Below, piece after piece: positions 51,736-60,224 of a stretch of 64,000 nt of DNA (the first letter of the stretch is position 1; every line of letters starts with the position of its first letter). A program made the translations under genes and the position numbers. Location of the stretch: positions 79,254 to 143,253 of the forward strand of contig DASUKM010000044.1 in the NCBI GenBank assembly GCA_036278735.1, read 5' to 3'. The DNA comes from DASUKM01 sp036278735 (GTDB lineage: Bacteria; Acidobacteriota; Vicinamibacteria; Vicinamibacterales; 2-12-FULL-66-21). Under the pieces are notes generated by a model. That model saw only the letters and a program-made list of their open reading frames with translations. It was not told the DNA's origin and searched no databases.

Positions 51736-54108
51736 GTGCTGGAACTCCGGGCTCGCCTTCGTGAGTTCCGTCGAACGCCGGGATACGTCCTCTCCGTGCT
51801 GTTCTCCCTCAGTGCGGGCATGGCGGTGTGCGTCGCGGTGTTCTCGACCGTGAACACGCTGATCTTCGCGGAGCGGCCTGGGATTTCCGACAGGGCCAGC
51901 CTGGTGCGACTCACCTGGTCGGACGGACGGCCGCTCTCACGCGCCGATGTCGAGCCGTTCGCCACTGCCCCGCCTCCCTCTCTCGGGACAGTCGCGGCGG
52001 AAGGGGACCGCGAGGTGGGCGTCGTGCTGCCGTCCGGGGCCGCTCTGCTCCCGGCGGCGTTCGTCTCGAGCGATTTCTTTGCCACGCTGGGCACCCGGGC
52101 GGTTCTCGGCCGGTTGCTCACGCCCGCCGACGAGCGCGCCGCGAGTCCACCGGTCGTCGCGATCAGCGAGACGTTGTGGCAGTCCGCCTTCGGCGGCGAG
52201 CGTCGGGTGATCGGCCGCCCGCTCGTGGTGGCCGGACGCGCGTTCACCATCGTGGGCGTCCTGCCGCACGCCTTCCCTGGCCTGGTCGTCGCCGATGTGG
52301 GCGATCAGGCATCTCAACTGCCTCAGATTTTCGTGCCGCTCCGGTTTATCGCGATGTGGCCCGACACGGCATCGCCTGCGGCACGGTTCCTTTCCGTGGC
52401 CGCACGCCTCGCGCCCGGCGCGCGACTCGCGGCCGCGCGACAGGAAGTGGCCGCCATGAGGGACCGGCTGCCGAAAGAGACCAGCGCCAGCGGACGATCC
52501 CCGTCGCTGCGGGCGTTTCGCATGGGACTCGATCTGTGGGATGCGCCGGCCGAATCAGCGCTCGTCGTTCTCCTGTTCCTCTTCGTGCCGCTTGGTGTCC
52601 TGGGCATCGGATGTGGGAACGTCGTCAATCTCCAACTGGCCCGAGCGGTCGAACACGCGGGCGAATTGAGCGTGCGCCTGGCGCTGGGCGCGTCGGCGCG
52701 CCGCATTTTCTGGTCGTTGACCGTCGAGATTGTCCCGATGGCGATCGTGGCGGGCGCACTCGGGTGGGCTGGGGCGCGGATGCTGCTCGCGCTGGCCGGG
52801 ACGGTCGTGCCCGTACGCTTTGCGCTCGACACGCGCGCCGCATGGTTCGCGGCGGCGATCGTATGCCTTTCCACGTCGGCCGCCGGTGCCTGGCCAGGGT
52901 GGCTCGCGTCGAGGGACGTCGTCGCCGCCGGCCTCCGGGCGCGCCAGGGTACGCCGGCACGGACGCGAACGCGCCATGTGCTGGTGGTCGCGCAGGTCGC
53001 CGCCTCGGTCGCGCTGATGGCGCTGGCCGTCCTCGCCGCGCGCACGCTGCAGGCACGCGCGCCGGACGTGCCGGATGACGCCCGCTCGACACTGGTCGCC
53101 GAAGTCAATCTCAGGGACGCGAATCCGGGCAACCCGCGGGCGGCCCTGTTCGTCCGCACCGTGCTCGATGCCCTGGCCGCTGAGCCCACCGTTCGGGCGG
53201 CGGGATTCGCCGACTTCTTTCTGAACGGCTATCCCATGACGTACCGCGACGCCGCCAATCCTGCCGGCGCGCCGCGAACGACGTTGGGGGGCATCGTGTC
53301 GCCGGGCTGGTTCGAGGCGACGCGGACGAGAGTGCTCGCGGGCCGGACACCAGTGGCGACCGGCGCGCAGATGTTCGAGGCGGATGTGAACGCCGCGTTC
53401 GCGGCCGGCGCGGGCCTGAACGCGACGACCGCGCTCGGGTCGCGCCTCCGCGTGCATCTGCCCGGCGGCGAGCAAACGGTCGAGGTCGTCGGCGTGGTCG
53501 CTGACGGACCTGCCGGACCGGATGGCCGGCCGGCGCCGATGCTCCTCTTGCCGATGCCGGCGACCCCACCGACGTCGCTCGTGCTGACCGTACGCGCTAC
53601 TGACGTCGAAGTGGCCAGGGCCGCGATCACGCGAGCGGTCGAACGGTTCGACCCGACGATCCCGTTCGTGCGCATCCAGACGCTCGATGCCGCGCTGGCC
53701 GACATGTTTCAGAGTCTCGAACACGTGACGATGTTCGCGGCCGCGCTCGCCGGCCTCGCGCTCTTGTTGGCGTGCGTCGGGCTCTACGCATTGACGTCCT
53801 ACACGGTGCGCCGCCGGACGCCCGAGCTGGCGATCCGTATCGCGATGGGTGCGCGACCGGCACAGATTCTGGCGCTGGTCGTGCGCCTCTCGGCGACCCT
53901 CGTGCTCGTCGGCGGCGTCCTGGGTCTCATCGTGGCGACGCCCATCGCGCTGCTGATGCGATCGGCGTTCTTCGGGCTCTCGCCGTGGTCGCCGTGGGCC
54001 GGGCTGCCGACGATCGGGCTGCTGCTGGTGGTCTCCGCCGCCGCCACCGCGGTGCCCACCTATCGTGCCGTCCGCGTCGATCCCCTCACCGCGCTGCGCG
54101 AGGCGTAG
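51736..54108 (+). CDS. ABC transporter permease, MacB/ADOP-like
   Basis: Permease of 790 residues with the duplicated FtsX/MacB architecture called orphan permease in Acidobacteria. There is an N-terminal helix (about 20-45) and a periplasmic MacB core domain with SSDFFATLGTRAVLGRLLTPADE and VIGRPLVVAGRAFTIVGVLP. Four helices at about 275-430 lead to a second periplasmic domain (490-650), and three helices end the protein. The last repeat contains ELAIRIAMGARPAQILALV. No ATPase gene is adjacent, typical of this orphan class. The substrate is unknown; macrolide-like export or lipoprotein transport are only family guesses. Start is GTG. Confidence 0.9.
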   Translation: MLELRARLREFRRTPGYVLSVLFSLSAGMAVCVAVFSTVNTLIFAERPGISDRASLVRLTWSDGRPLSRADVEPFATAPPPSLGTVAAEGDREVGVVLPSGAALLPAAFVSSDFFATLGTRAVLGRLLTPADERAASPPVVAISETLWQSAFGGERRVIGRPLVVAGRAFTIVGVLPHAFPGLVVADVGDQASQLPQIFVPLRFIAMWPDTASPAARFLSVAARLAPGARLAAARQEVAAMRDRLPKETSASGRSPSLRAFRMGLDLWDAPAESALVVLLFLFVPLGVLGIGCGNVVNLQLARAVEHAGELSVRLALGASARRIFWSLTVEIVPMAIVAGALGWAGARMLLALAGTVVPVRFALDTRAAWFAAAIVCLSTSAAGAWPGWLASRDVVAAGLRARQGTPARTRTRHVLVVAQVAASVALMALAVLAARTLQARAPDVPDDARSTLVAEVNLRDANPGNPRAALFVRTVLDALAAEPTVRAAGFADFFLNGYPMTYRDAANPAGAPRTTLGGIVSPGWFEATRTRVLAGRTPVATGAQMFEADVNAAFAAGAGLNATTALGSRLRVHLPGGEQTVEVVGVVADGPAGPDGRPAPMLLLPMPATPPTSLVLTVRATDVEVARAAITRAVERFDPTIPFVRIQTLDAALADMFQSLEHVTMFAAALAGLALLLACVGLYALTSYTVRRRTPELAIRIAMGARPAQILALVVRLSATLVLVGGVLGLIVATPIALLMRSAFFGLSPWSPWAGLPTIGLLLVVSAAATAVPTYRAVRVDPLTALREA

Positions 54109-54223
54109 GGGGGGCGGACGCTGTTCCGTTCAGGCGGCACTCGCGCGATGTGGGCTGGCTTGCACAAATCTCGCACACGACGCGCAACCGCCGCGAAGCT
54201 ATCCGATGGTATTGGGGAGAAAG

Positions 54224-54300
54224 TGGTCGGGATGACTGGATTCGAACCAGCGACCCCCTGACCCCCAGTCAGGTGCGCTACCAGGCTGCGCTACATCCCG
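54224..54300 (-). tRNA. tRNA-Pro (GGG anticodon)
   Basis: Cloverleaf of 77 nt with encoded CCA. Acceptor CGGGATG pairs with CATCCCG. The anticodon stem CCTGA/TCAGG holds loop CTGGGGG, giving anticodon GGG for CCC codons. The T arm has GGTTCGAATCC. It lies downstream of the MerR regulator on the same strand. Confidence 0.95.
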
Positions 54301-54317
54301 ATTCTTGACGTCGTCGA

Positions 54318-54800
54318 TCAGCGGCTGGCGCCGCGGCGCTTGGGCTTCGCCGTCCGGGCGGGCGGCGGTGCGGGACGCGCCGGAGCCGGAGGCGCCAGCT
54401 CGAACTCGGCCCCGCCGTTCGCGCCGGGGGCCCTGGCCAGCATCGCCGCCACTTCGCGCAACGACTGCCGCACGTGCAGGATCCGTTCGCGCACGTCGGT
54501 CTTCAGAAGATCGTCGAGCGACGGCGCGTCGGGTGTCACCTCGCCGCGTTCGTCCTGCAGCCGCCGCCGCACGCCCGCCAGCGTCAGCCCTTCGACGAAC
54601 AGGAGCTGCCGGATCCGCAGCACCCGCTCGACGTCCGGCCGCCGATACACGCGCGGCCCCTGCCCTTTCGTGACCCCCAGGTCGGGAAATTCCGCTTCCC
54701 ACGACCTCAGCACGTACGGCTGGACCTGCGCGAGGTCGCAGACCTCGCTCTGCCGGAACAACGATCGGTTCGGAATCTGAACGGTGTCCGCAGACGGCAT
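54318..54800 (-). CDS. MerR-family transcriptional regulator
   Basis: DNA-binding regulator of 160 residues. The MerR HTH begins near residue 14: FRQSEVCDLAQVQPYVLRSWEAEFPDLG then GPRVYRRPDVERVLRIRQLLFVEGLTLAGVRRRL. A short acidic middle and helix (LREVAAMLARAPG) may dimerise. The C-terminus is Pro/Ala/Lys-rich and looks disordered. No Cys-based metal site is seen. The ATG at 54800 is preferred to an open frame to 54875 because an extended -10 (TGCTATACT; TATACT at 54822-54817) lies 16 bp upstream. Position next to der is common for this subgroup in Acidobacteria. The ligand is unknown. Confidence 0.88.
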   Translation of the reverse strand: MPSADTVQIPNRSLFRQSEVCDLAQVQPYVLRSWEAEFPDLGVTKGQGPRVYRRPDVERVLRIRQLLFVEGLTLAGVRRRLQDERGEVTPDAPSLDDLLKTDVRERILHVRQSLREVAAMLARAPGANGGAEFELAPPAPARPAPPPARTAKPKRRGASR

Positions 54801-54816
54801 GGGCAGTGCTGGCGCC

Positions 54817-54822
54817 AGTATA
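54817..54822 (-). promoter_or_regulatory. Extended -10 promoter of merR gene
   Basis: TATACT on the minus strand preceded by TG and one base. It is 16 bp from the ATG at 54800. No strong -35 is seen, as expected for extended -10 promoters. Confidence 0.5.
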
Positions 54823-54843
54823 GCAAACACTGAGCAGCTGGCG

Positions 54844-54866
54844 GCTGGAAGCTGGCCGCTTCCAGC
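54844..54866. terminator. Hairpin after der
   Basis: GCTGGAAGC and GCTTCCAGC are perfect 9-bp arms around a 5-nt loop, 6 bp after the der stop. On the minus strand only a weak T-rich stretch follows, so termination is plausible but not certain. The arms match the CCAGCTTCCAGC words at about 26976-26988. Confidence 0.5.
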
Positions 54867-54871
54867 TAGTC

Positions 54872-56221
54872 TCATTCCCTCCGTCGCACGTGCAGCCGTA
54901 TCGGCGTCCCGATCAGGCCGAACGACTCGCGCAACCGGTTGATCAGAAATCGCTCGTACGAGAAATGGAACTTCGTCGCCACGTTGGTGAAGAAGACGAA
55001 GGTCGGCGGCGCGACGCCGGTCTGGGCGGCATAGAGGATACGGACCTCACGCCGGCCCGGGCTCGCCGGCGGGTGGACGGCGGTGACCGCCTGCACGAAG
55101 CGGTTCAGTTCGGCCGTCGGGATGCGCATCTGCCGCGCGTCGGCCACTTTGTCGATCCACTCGAGCAGCTTGGGCGTGCGCTCCCCCGTCGCGGCCGACA
55201 GGTGCAGCACGGGCGCGTACTCCAGGAACTTCAACTGCTGCCGCAGCGCATCGTCGAACGTCTTGACGTACTCCGGCCCCTGCGCCTTCATCAGGTCCCA
55301 TTTGTTGGCCGCCACGATGATGCCGCAGCCGGTGCGATCGGCTTCGCCGGCGATCGCCGCGTCCTGATCGGTCGCCCCCTCGACGGCGTCGATCACGAGC
55401 ACGGCCACGTCGGCCTTCTCGATCGCGCGCCGCGCCACGATCACGCTCAGGCTCTCCACCTGCGCGCTCCGCGCCACGCGACCCGGCCGCCGAATCCCTG
55501 CGGTGTCGACGATGCGGAAGCTGCGCTTGTGCCATTTGAGCAGCGCGTCGACCGTATCGCGCGTCGTGCCCGGCATGTCGCTGACGATGGAGCGCTCCTC
55601 CCGCAGCAGACGGTTCAGCAACGAGGACTTGCCGACGTTGGGGCGCCCCACGATCGCGACCGCTGTTTCCTGCGCGGCCGCCGACGCCCGGCCGTCGGCG
55701 GTGTGCGCCGGCAGCCGGCGCAGCACTTCGTCGAGCAGGTCGCCGACGCCGTCGCCATGCTCGGCCGCAATTTCGAACACCGGATCGAACCCGAGCCGGT
55801 AGAACTCGAGGGCGCGACCGCGCGCGCGGCGGTCGTCCGTCTTGTTCACGGCGAGGATCACCGGCCGCGACGCCTGACGCAGCGCGGCCGCGATCTCTTC
55901 GTCGGCCGGGACGAGCCCCTCGCGACCGTCCACCACGAACACGACCACATCCGCCCGGGCAATGGCGCGCCGCCCGTGCTCGTAGACGAGCGTGTGCAGC
56001 GGATCCTCGCTGAAGCCGAACATCCCCCCGGTATCCACCAGGGTGAAGGGCGTCTCCTCCCACTCGGCCGGCTGCGCGATGACGTCGCGCGTCGTGCCGG
56101 CGACGCTCGTCACGATGGCCCGGCGCGACCGGGTGACCCGGTTGAACAGGGTGGACTTGCCAACGTTGGGCCTGCCGACCAGGACGACGGTCGGGCTGCC
56201 AGAGGGGCGCTTCTGGGTCAT
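54872..56221 (-). CDS. der: Ribosome biogenesis GTPase Der (EngA)
   Basis: Essential GTPase for 50S assembly, 449 residues. Two complete GTPase domains are present. The first has GRPNVGKSTLFNR, DTGGMFGF and NKTD. The second has GRPNVGKSSLLNR, DTAGIRRPG and NKWD. The C-terminal KH-like domain ends in FLINRLRESFGLIGTPIRLHVRRRE, as usual. It is divergent from the HU gene. The inverted repeat at 56230-56263 lies 9 bp upstream of the ATG. Confidence 0.98.
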   Translation of the reverse strand: MTQKRPSGSPTVVLVGRPNVGKSTLFNRVTRSRRAIVTSVAGTTRDVIAQPAEWEETPFTLVDTGGMFGFSEDPLHTLVYEHGRRAIARADVVVFVVDGREGLVPADEEIAAALRQASRPVILAVNKTDDRRARGRALEFYRLGFDPVFEIAAEHGDGVGDLLDEVLRRLPAHTADGRASAAAQETAVAIVGRPNVGKSSLLNRLLREERSIVSDMPGTTRDTVDALLKWHKRSFRIVDTAGIRRPGRVARSAQVESLSVIVARRAIEKADVAVLVIDAVEGATDQDAAIAGEADRTGCGIIVAANKWDLMKAQGPEYVKTFDDALRQQLKFLEYAPVLHLSAATGERTPKLLEWIDKVADARQMRIPTAELNRFVQAVTAVHPPASPGRREVRILYAAQTGVAPPTFVFFTNVATKFHFSYERFLINRLRESFGLIGTPIRLHVRRRE

Positions 56222-56229
56222 GGGACAAG

Positions 56230-56263
56230 GTCACTTACGGCGCAACTTGACAGCGTAAGTGAC
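56230..56263. promoter_or_regulatory. Inverted repeat overlapping the HU promoter
   Basis: GTCACTTACG (56230-56239) and CGTAAGTGAC (56254-56263) are perfect 10-bp arms 14 bp apart. The right arm covers the promoter spacer and the centre holds TTGACA. A protein binding here would block the HU promoter and lies just upstream of der. In the der transcript the same arms could form a hairpin. Confidence 0.6.
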
Positions 56264-56275
56264 GGTAGCTATGCT
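56247..56275 (+). promoter_or_regulatory. Sigma-70 promoter of the HU gene
   Basis: TTGACA (56247-56252), 17-bp spacer, TATGCT (56270-56275). The start would be near 56282, giving a leader of about 22 nt. Confidence 0.85.
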
Positions 56276-56286
56276 ATTTAGACTTC

Positions 56287-56302
56287 CTTAGGAGCGCCTA
56301 AG
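56287..56302 (+). promoter_or_regulatory. Hairpin covering the HU ribosome-binding site
   Basis: CTTAGG and CCTAAG form a 6-bp stem around AGCG, with AGGAG inside the stem and loop, 1 bp before the ATG at 56304. It could reduce translation until opened. Confidence 0.45.
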
Positions 56303-56303
56303 C

Positions 56304-56576
56304 ATGATCAAGGTCGACATCGTCAACGAGGTGTCGCGCGTCGCCGATATCACCAAGGTCAAAGCCGAGGTGGCCGTCGATGCCGTATTCGAGGCGATGC
56401 GGCTCTCCATGCAGCGTGGCGAACGAATCGAGCTCCGCGGCTTCGGCGTCTTTCAGGTGAAGCCCCGGAAGCGGGGGATCGGCCGCAACCCCCGGACCGG
56501 CAAGGAAGTGCGGATCCCCCCCGGCCGGACCATCCGGTTCAAGCCTGGCAAGGATCTGCAGAACATCGGCGGCTGA
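56304..56576 (+). CDS. HU/IHF-family DNA-binding protein
   Basis: Nucleoid protein of 90 residues. Helical dimerisation part (IVNEVSRVADITKVKAEVAVDAVFEAM) is followed by ELRGFGVFQVKPRKRGIGRNPRTGKEVRIPPGRTIRFKPGK, the HU arm with GRNPRTG and the proline that bends DNA. HU and IHF subunits cannot be separated from sequence alone. Expression is from a strong promoter with an overlapping palindrome, which suggests autoregulation or a specific regulator. Confidence 0.95.
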   Translation: MIKVDIVNEVSRVADITKVKAEVAVDAVFEAMRLSMQRGERIELRGFGVFQVKPRKRGIGRNPRTGKEVRIPPGRTIRFKPGKDLQNIGG

Positions 56577-56593
56577 GTTTCGCCGTCATCGCT

Positions 56594-57592
56594 TTGTCCG
56601 AAACACCCGCGTACCCGCAAACCAGGCACGAGCCGGCGTTCCCCGACGGATTCGTCTCGAGCCCCTACGAGCCGCCGTTCGTGCCCGCGGCGCCCCCGCG
56701 GCGTTTCCAGGGGAGGCTGTGGGTCCACCTCCTGCTCCTCGGCGTGACGCTCCTCTTCACCACCGCCGTCGGAGCGCTACATTATGACTCGTTCCTCTCG
56801 AATTTCGACCGGGCGCCTGTCGATCTGACGTCGGGCGCCCTCGCGCTGCGAGGGTTGTGGTACAGCGTCACGCTGCTCGCCATCCTCGGCGCGCACGAGA
56901 TGGGGCACTACCTCTGCTGCCGGTACTACGACGTCGACGCCTCGATGCCGTACTTCATCCCCGCGCCGATTCCGTTGACCGGCACCCTCGGGGCGGTGAT
57001 TCGCATCCGCGAGGCGTTCCCCACCCGCACGGTGCTCTTCGACATCGGCATCGCCGGCCCGATCGCCGGCTTCGTGGTGCTGGTGCCGGCGCTGTTCATC
57101 GGGATGCTGATGTCGCACGTCGTTCCTGAACCCACGCAGGGCGCCGGCTTCGTGCTCGGCGAACCGCTGCTGTTCCAGTGGGCGACGCGAGCCGTGCTCG
57201 GCGTCGTTCCCGACGGCTACACGGTGAACATCCACCCGATCGTCTTCGCGGCCTGGTTCGGGATGCTCGCCACCGCGCTCAACCTGCTCCCGTTCAGCCA
57301 GCTCGACGGCGGCCACGTCACGTACGCGACGATGGGGCGCGCCGCGACGCCGATCTCGATCGTCACGGTGACCGCCGCGGTGGTGATGACGTTCGTCTCC
57401 CGAAGCTGGCTGGCCATGACGCTCCTGATGCTGGCGATGCTGTTCTTCCTCGGCCCGCGGCATCCCCGGGTCATCTATGAATACGAGCCGCTCGCGCCCG
57501 GCCGCCGCCTGCTCGCGGTGTTTGCGCTCGTGATGTTCGTGCTCTGCTTCACCCCGGTCCCGCTCGAGCCGTTGCAGTTCGTCGGACGCTGA
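56594..57592 (+). CDS. Site-2 protease family membrane metalloprotease
   Basis: Intramembrane zinc protease of 332 residues. HEMGHYLCC holds the HExxH site in the second helix. The third ligand motif is NLLPFSQLDGGHV near residue 235. ASMPYFIPAPIPLTGTLGAVIRI and GIAGPIAGF are the conserved S2P loops. Six or more helices are predicted. The start is a TTG at 56594, with no clear Shine-Dalgarno; it is 17 bp from the HU stop. Substrate unknown. No PDZ domain is seen, unlike RseP. Confidence 0.88.
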   Translation: MSETPAYPQTRHEPAFPDGFVSSPYEPPFVPAAPPRRFQGRLWVHLLLLGVTLLFTTAVGALHYDSFLSNFDRAPVDLTSGALALRGLWYSVTLLAILGAHEMGHYLCCRYYDVDASMPYFIPAPIPLTGTLGAVIRIREAFPTRTVLFDIGIAGPIAGFVVLVPALFIGMLMSHVVPEPTQGAGFVLGEPLLFQWATRAVLGVVPDGYTVNIHPIVFAAWFGMLATALNLLPFSQLDGGHVTYATMGRAATPISIVTVTAAVVMTFVSRSWLAMTLLMLAMLFFLGPRHPRVIYEYEPLAPGRRLLAVFALVMFVLCFTPVPLEPLQFVGR

Positions 57593-57599
57593 CGCGGCG

Positions 57600-57783
57600 G
57601 AATACGGGTTCCGGGTTCCCGGGTTCAGGGTTCCGGGTTGGGTTCGCGTTCGGGGTTCGGGGTTGGTTCGAGTTCGGGGTTGGTTTCAGTTCGGGTTCAG
57701 GGTTGGTTCGCGCCGAACGGAACCCGGAACCTGACCCGGAACCCAGAACCCAACCCGGAACCCGGAACCCTGAGCCCCGAACG
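57600..57783. repeat. GGGTTC/GAACCC spacer, strand-asymmetric
   Basis: Left part (57600-57710) is GGGTTCCGGG, GGGTTCAGGG and GGTTCGGGGTT repeats. Right part (57718-57780) is CGGAACCC, CCAGAACCC and CCGGAACCCTG. The halves are roughly reverse complements and the purine strand switches between them. It lies between the convergent stops of the site-2 protease and priA. Confidence 0.8.
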
Positions 57784-57790
57784 ACGACGA

Positions 57791-60220
57791 TCACAGCACC
57801 GACATCGGGTCGACGTCGACGATCGTGCGCCGCTTCAGGTCGGGTCGGTCGTTCAGCGCCGCCACGAGCGCCTCTCGCATCGCCTTCCGCTGGCTGCCCT
57901 TCAGAAAGAGCTGTGCGCGATGCTCTCCCTTCAGGCGGCCCAGCGGCGCCGGCGCAGGGCCCAGCACGCGATAGACCTGCCCCGTTCCGCTGCGCAGCAC
58001 GCCTGCGAGCGAGCCGGCGTCCGCCATGGCCGCTTCGCGTGTTCGCGCCTTCACGATCACGTTGACGAGCGCGACGCCCGGCGGATAGCGCATCGCCGTG
58101 CGGAACTTCAACTCGTCGTCGTAGAAGCGCGCATACTCCTGCAGGCAGGCGTGCCGGATGCTGTAGTGATCGGGATGAAGCGTCTGGACGATCGCCTCAC
58201 CCGCGAGCGCGCCGCGGCCGGCGCGGCCGGCCACCTGGGTCAGGAGCTGGAAGGTCCGTTCGGCCGCGCGGAAATCGGCGAGCCCGAGCCCCACGTCGGC
58301 GCTGATGACCCCCACGAGCGTGACCTGCGGGAAATCGTGCCCCTTGGCGATCATCTGCGTGCCGACCAGGACGTCGAGCTGCCGCGCCGCGAATCGTCCG
58401 AGCAGATCGACGATCGCGCCGCGGCGCCGGATCGTATCGCGGTCGACGCGGCCCACGCGCGCGTGCGGCAGCAGCGTCGTCAGTTCGGCCTCGACCCGCT
58501 CGGTGCCGAATCCAAGCTGCTCGAGGTACGCGCCGGCGCAGTGGCCGCAGGTGCGCGGAATGGCCGTCGAGTAATTGCAGTAGTGGCATCTCGCCCGCCG
58601 CGCGGCGCGATGCACCGTGAGGGAGACACTGCAGTTCGGGCACTCCAGCGTGTCGCCGCACTGACGGCAGAACACCGCGCTCGCGAAGCCGCGGCGGTTG
58701 AGCAGCACGATCGCCTGCTCGCCGCGGGCGACACGCGCCGTCAGCGCCTCGCGCAGCGGCGCGCTCAGGATCACGTCGGGCCCCTCGGCCGCGTACTCGG
58801 CCCGCATGTCGACCAGGCGCACCTGGGCGAGCGGCCGATCGAGCACCCGCCGCTCCAGCGTGATCAGCCGGTAGCGTCCGCTGCGGGCATTGCGAAAGCT
58901 CTCCATCGACGGCGTGGCCGAGCCGAGCACGACCATCGCCCCGGCATCGCGCCCCCGCACGACCGCGACGTCGCGCGCGTGATAGCGCGGGGTCTCTTCC
59001 TGTTTGTACGATCCGTCGTGCTCTTCGTCGACGACGACGAGTCCGAGATCGGCGAGCGGCGCGAATACCGCGCTGCGCGTCCCGACGACGACGTCCACCG
59101 CGCCGCGCCTGATGCGCTGCCATTGATCGTACCGCTCGCCGTCGGAGAGGCCGCTGTGCTGGATGGCGATGCGTTCGCCGAACGCCGCGCGGAACACGGC
59201 AGCGGTCGCCGGCGTCAGGGCGATCTCCGGCACCATGACGAGGACGCGGCGTCCCGACGCGAGCACGTGCCTCGCGAGCCGCAGGTACAGCTCGGTCTTG
59301 CCGCTGCCGGTGACGCCGTGCAACAGCACGGGTGCGAAGCTCCTGGCGTCGCTGAGCTGGCGGAGCGAGTCGAGCGCCGCACGCTGCTCCGAGGTCAGCT
59401 CCAGCGGCGTCGGGGGCGCCGCGGGCGCGGCGTCCGTGAAAGGATCGCGTTCCACGCGGCGGCGCTCGATCGTTACCAGTCCCAGACGTGCCAGCGACCG
59501 GAGGGCGGCGGGATCGGCACCCGCTTCGGCGAGCGCGGCGGCGGCGAGACCGTCCGGCGCCCCGCTCAGCCGCTCGAGAACCGCGCGCTGGCGAACGCCC
59601 AGCCGCAGCCCGGCGAGGCGGTCGGGCTCCAGCGCCTGCGCGGTGGCCTGGACGAAGCGCCGCGTGCGCGACGCGTCCGCCTGGCCGCGCAGCGGCTGGG
59701 TGCGCGTCACGAATCCGTCGTGCTCCAGCGTGGCGAGCGCCTTGAGCGCCCCGCGCGACTGCCGCGCCAGCGCCGACACGCGCAGCACGCGGCCGCCCGT
59801 CAGCCGGTCCAGGATGTCGCGCCGCACGCCGCGTTCGTTCAGCCGCCGCGCTTCGCCGGCGTCCGTGATCGCCGCATGCCGCGCGCTCTCGATCCACGCC
59901 CGCGGCGGCATCGCGGTCGCGATCGCCTCCCCCACGCCGCACGCGTAGTACTCCGCGAGCCATCGCGACAGCCCGACGATCGCTTCCGGCAGGAACGGCT
60001 CGTCGTCGAGGACGTCGATGACGTCCTTCGCGGATGCCGCCGGGTCGGACGCGGGCGTGGCCGCGGCGGGGTCTGCCGACACCACCAGGCCGGTGACGGT
60101 GCGCGTCCCGAGCGGGACGAGGACGCGTGCCCCGGCGGCCGGAAGCGGCAGGCCGTCGGGCACGCTGTAGGTGAGCAGATCGAGCGCGGGAACGGGAACC
60201 GCGACCTGGATCAGGCGCAC
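57791..60220 (-). CDS. priA: Replication restart helicase PriA
   Basis: Superfamily 2 DNA helicase for replication restart, 809 residues. The N-terminal fork-binding domain is MRLIQVAVPVPALDLLTYSVP. Walker A is HGVTGSGKTELYLR and the DEAH box reads VVDEEHDGSYKQ. Two zinc sites are present: CRQCGDTLECPNC and CHYCNY/CGHC. Motif VI is TQVAGRAGR. It starts at a GTG with the usual first residues. It is the last gene of the yicC-to-priA run, 4 bp after udg. Confidence 0.97.
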   Translation of the reverse strand: MRLIQVAVPVPALDLLTYSVPDGLPLPAAGARVLVPLGTRTVTGLVVSADPAAATPASDPAASAKDVIDVLDDEPFLPEAIVGLSRWLAEYYACGVGEAIATAMPPRAWIESARHAAITDAGEARRLNERGVRRDILDRLTGGRVLRVSALARQSRGALKALATLEHDGFVTRTQPLRGQADASRTRRFVQATAQALEPDRLAGLRLGVRQRAVLERLSGAPDGLAAAALAEAGADPAALRSLARLGLVTIERRRVERDPFTDAAPAAPPTPLELTSEQRAALDSLRQLSDARSFAPVLLHGVTGSGKTELYLRLARHVLASGRRVLVMVPEIALTPATAAVFRAAFGERIAIQHSGLSDGERYDQWQRIRRGAVDVVVGTRSAVFAPLADLGLVVVDEEHDGSYKQEETPRYHARDVAVVRGRDAGAMVVLGSATPSMESFRNARSGRYRLITLERRVLDRPLAQVRLVDMRAEYAAEGPDVILSAPLREALTARVARGEQAIVLLNRRGFASAVFCRQCGDTLECPNCSVSLTVHRAARRARCHYCNYSTAIPRTCGHCAGAYLEQLGFGTERVEAELTTLLPHARVGRVDRDTIRRRGAIVDLLGRFAARQLDVLVGTQMIAKGHDFPQVTLVGVISADVGLGLADFRAAERTFQLLTQVAGRAGRGALAGEAIVQTLHPDHYSIRHACLQEYARFYDDELKFRTAMRYPPGVALVNVIVKARTREAAMADAGSLAGVLRSGTGQVYRVLGPAPAPLGRLKGEHRAQLFLKGSQRKAMREALVAALNDRPDLKRRTIVDVDPMSVL

Positions 60221-60224
60221 GGGC

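Noticed and set aside
54224..54300. tRNA-Pro as an integration site
   Set aside because: Flanked by housekeeping genes without any mobile functions or a repeated 3' end.
57600..57783. Repeat array considered as CRISPR or telomere-like
   Set aside because: No constant repeat with unique spacers, no cas genes, and the location is between chromosomal housekeeping genes. The repeats are too irregular for a telomere.
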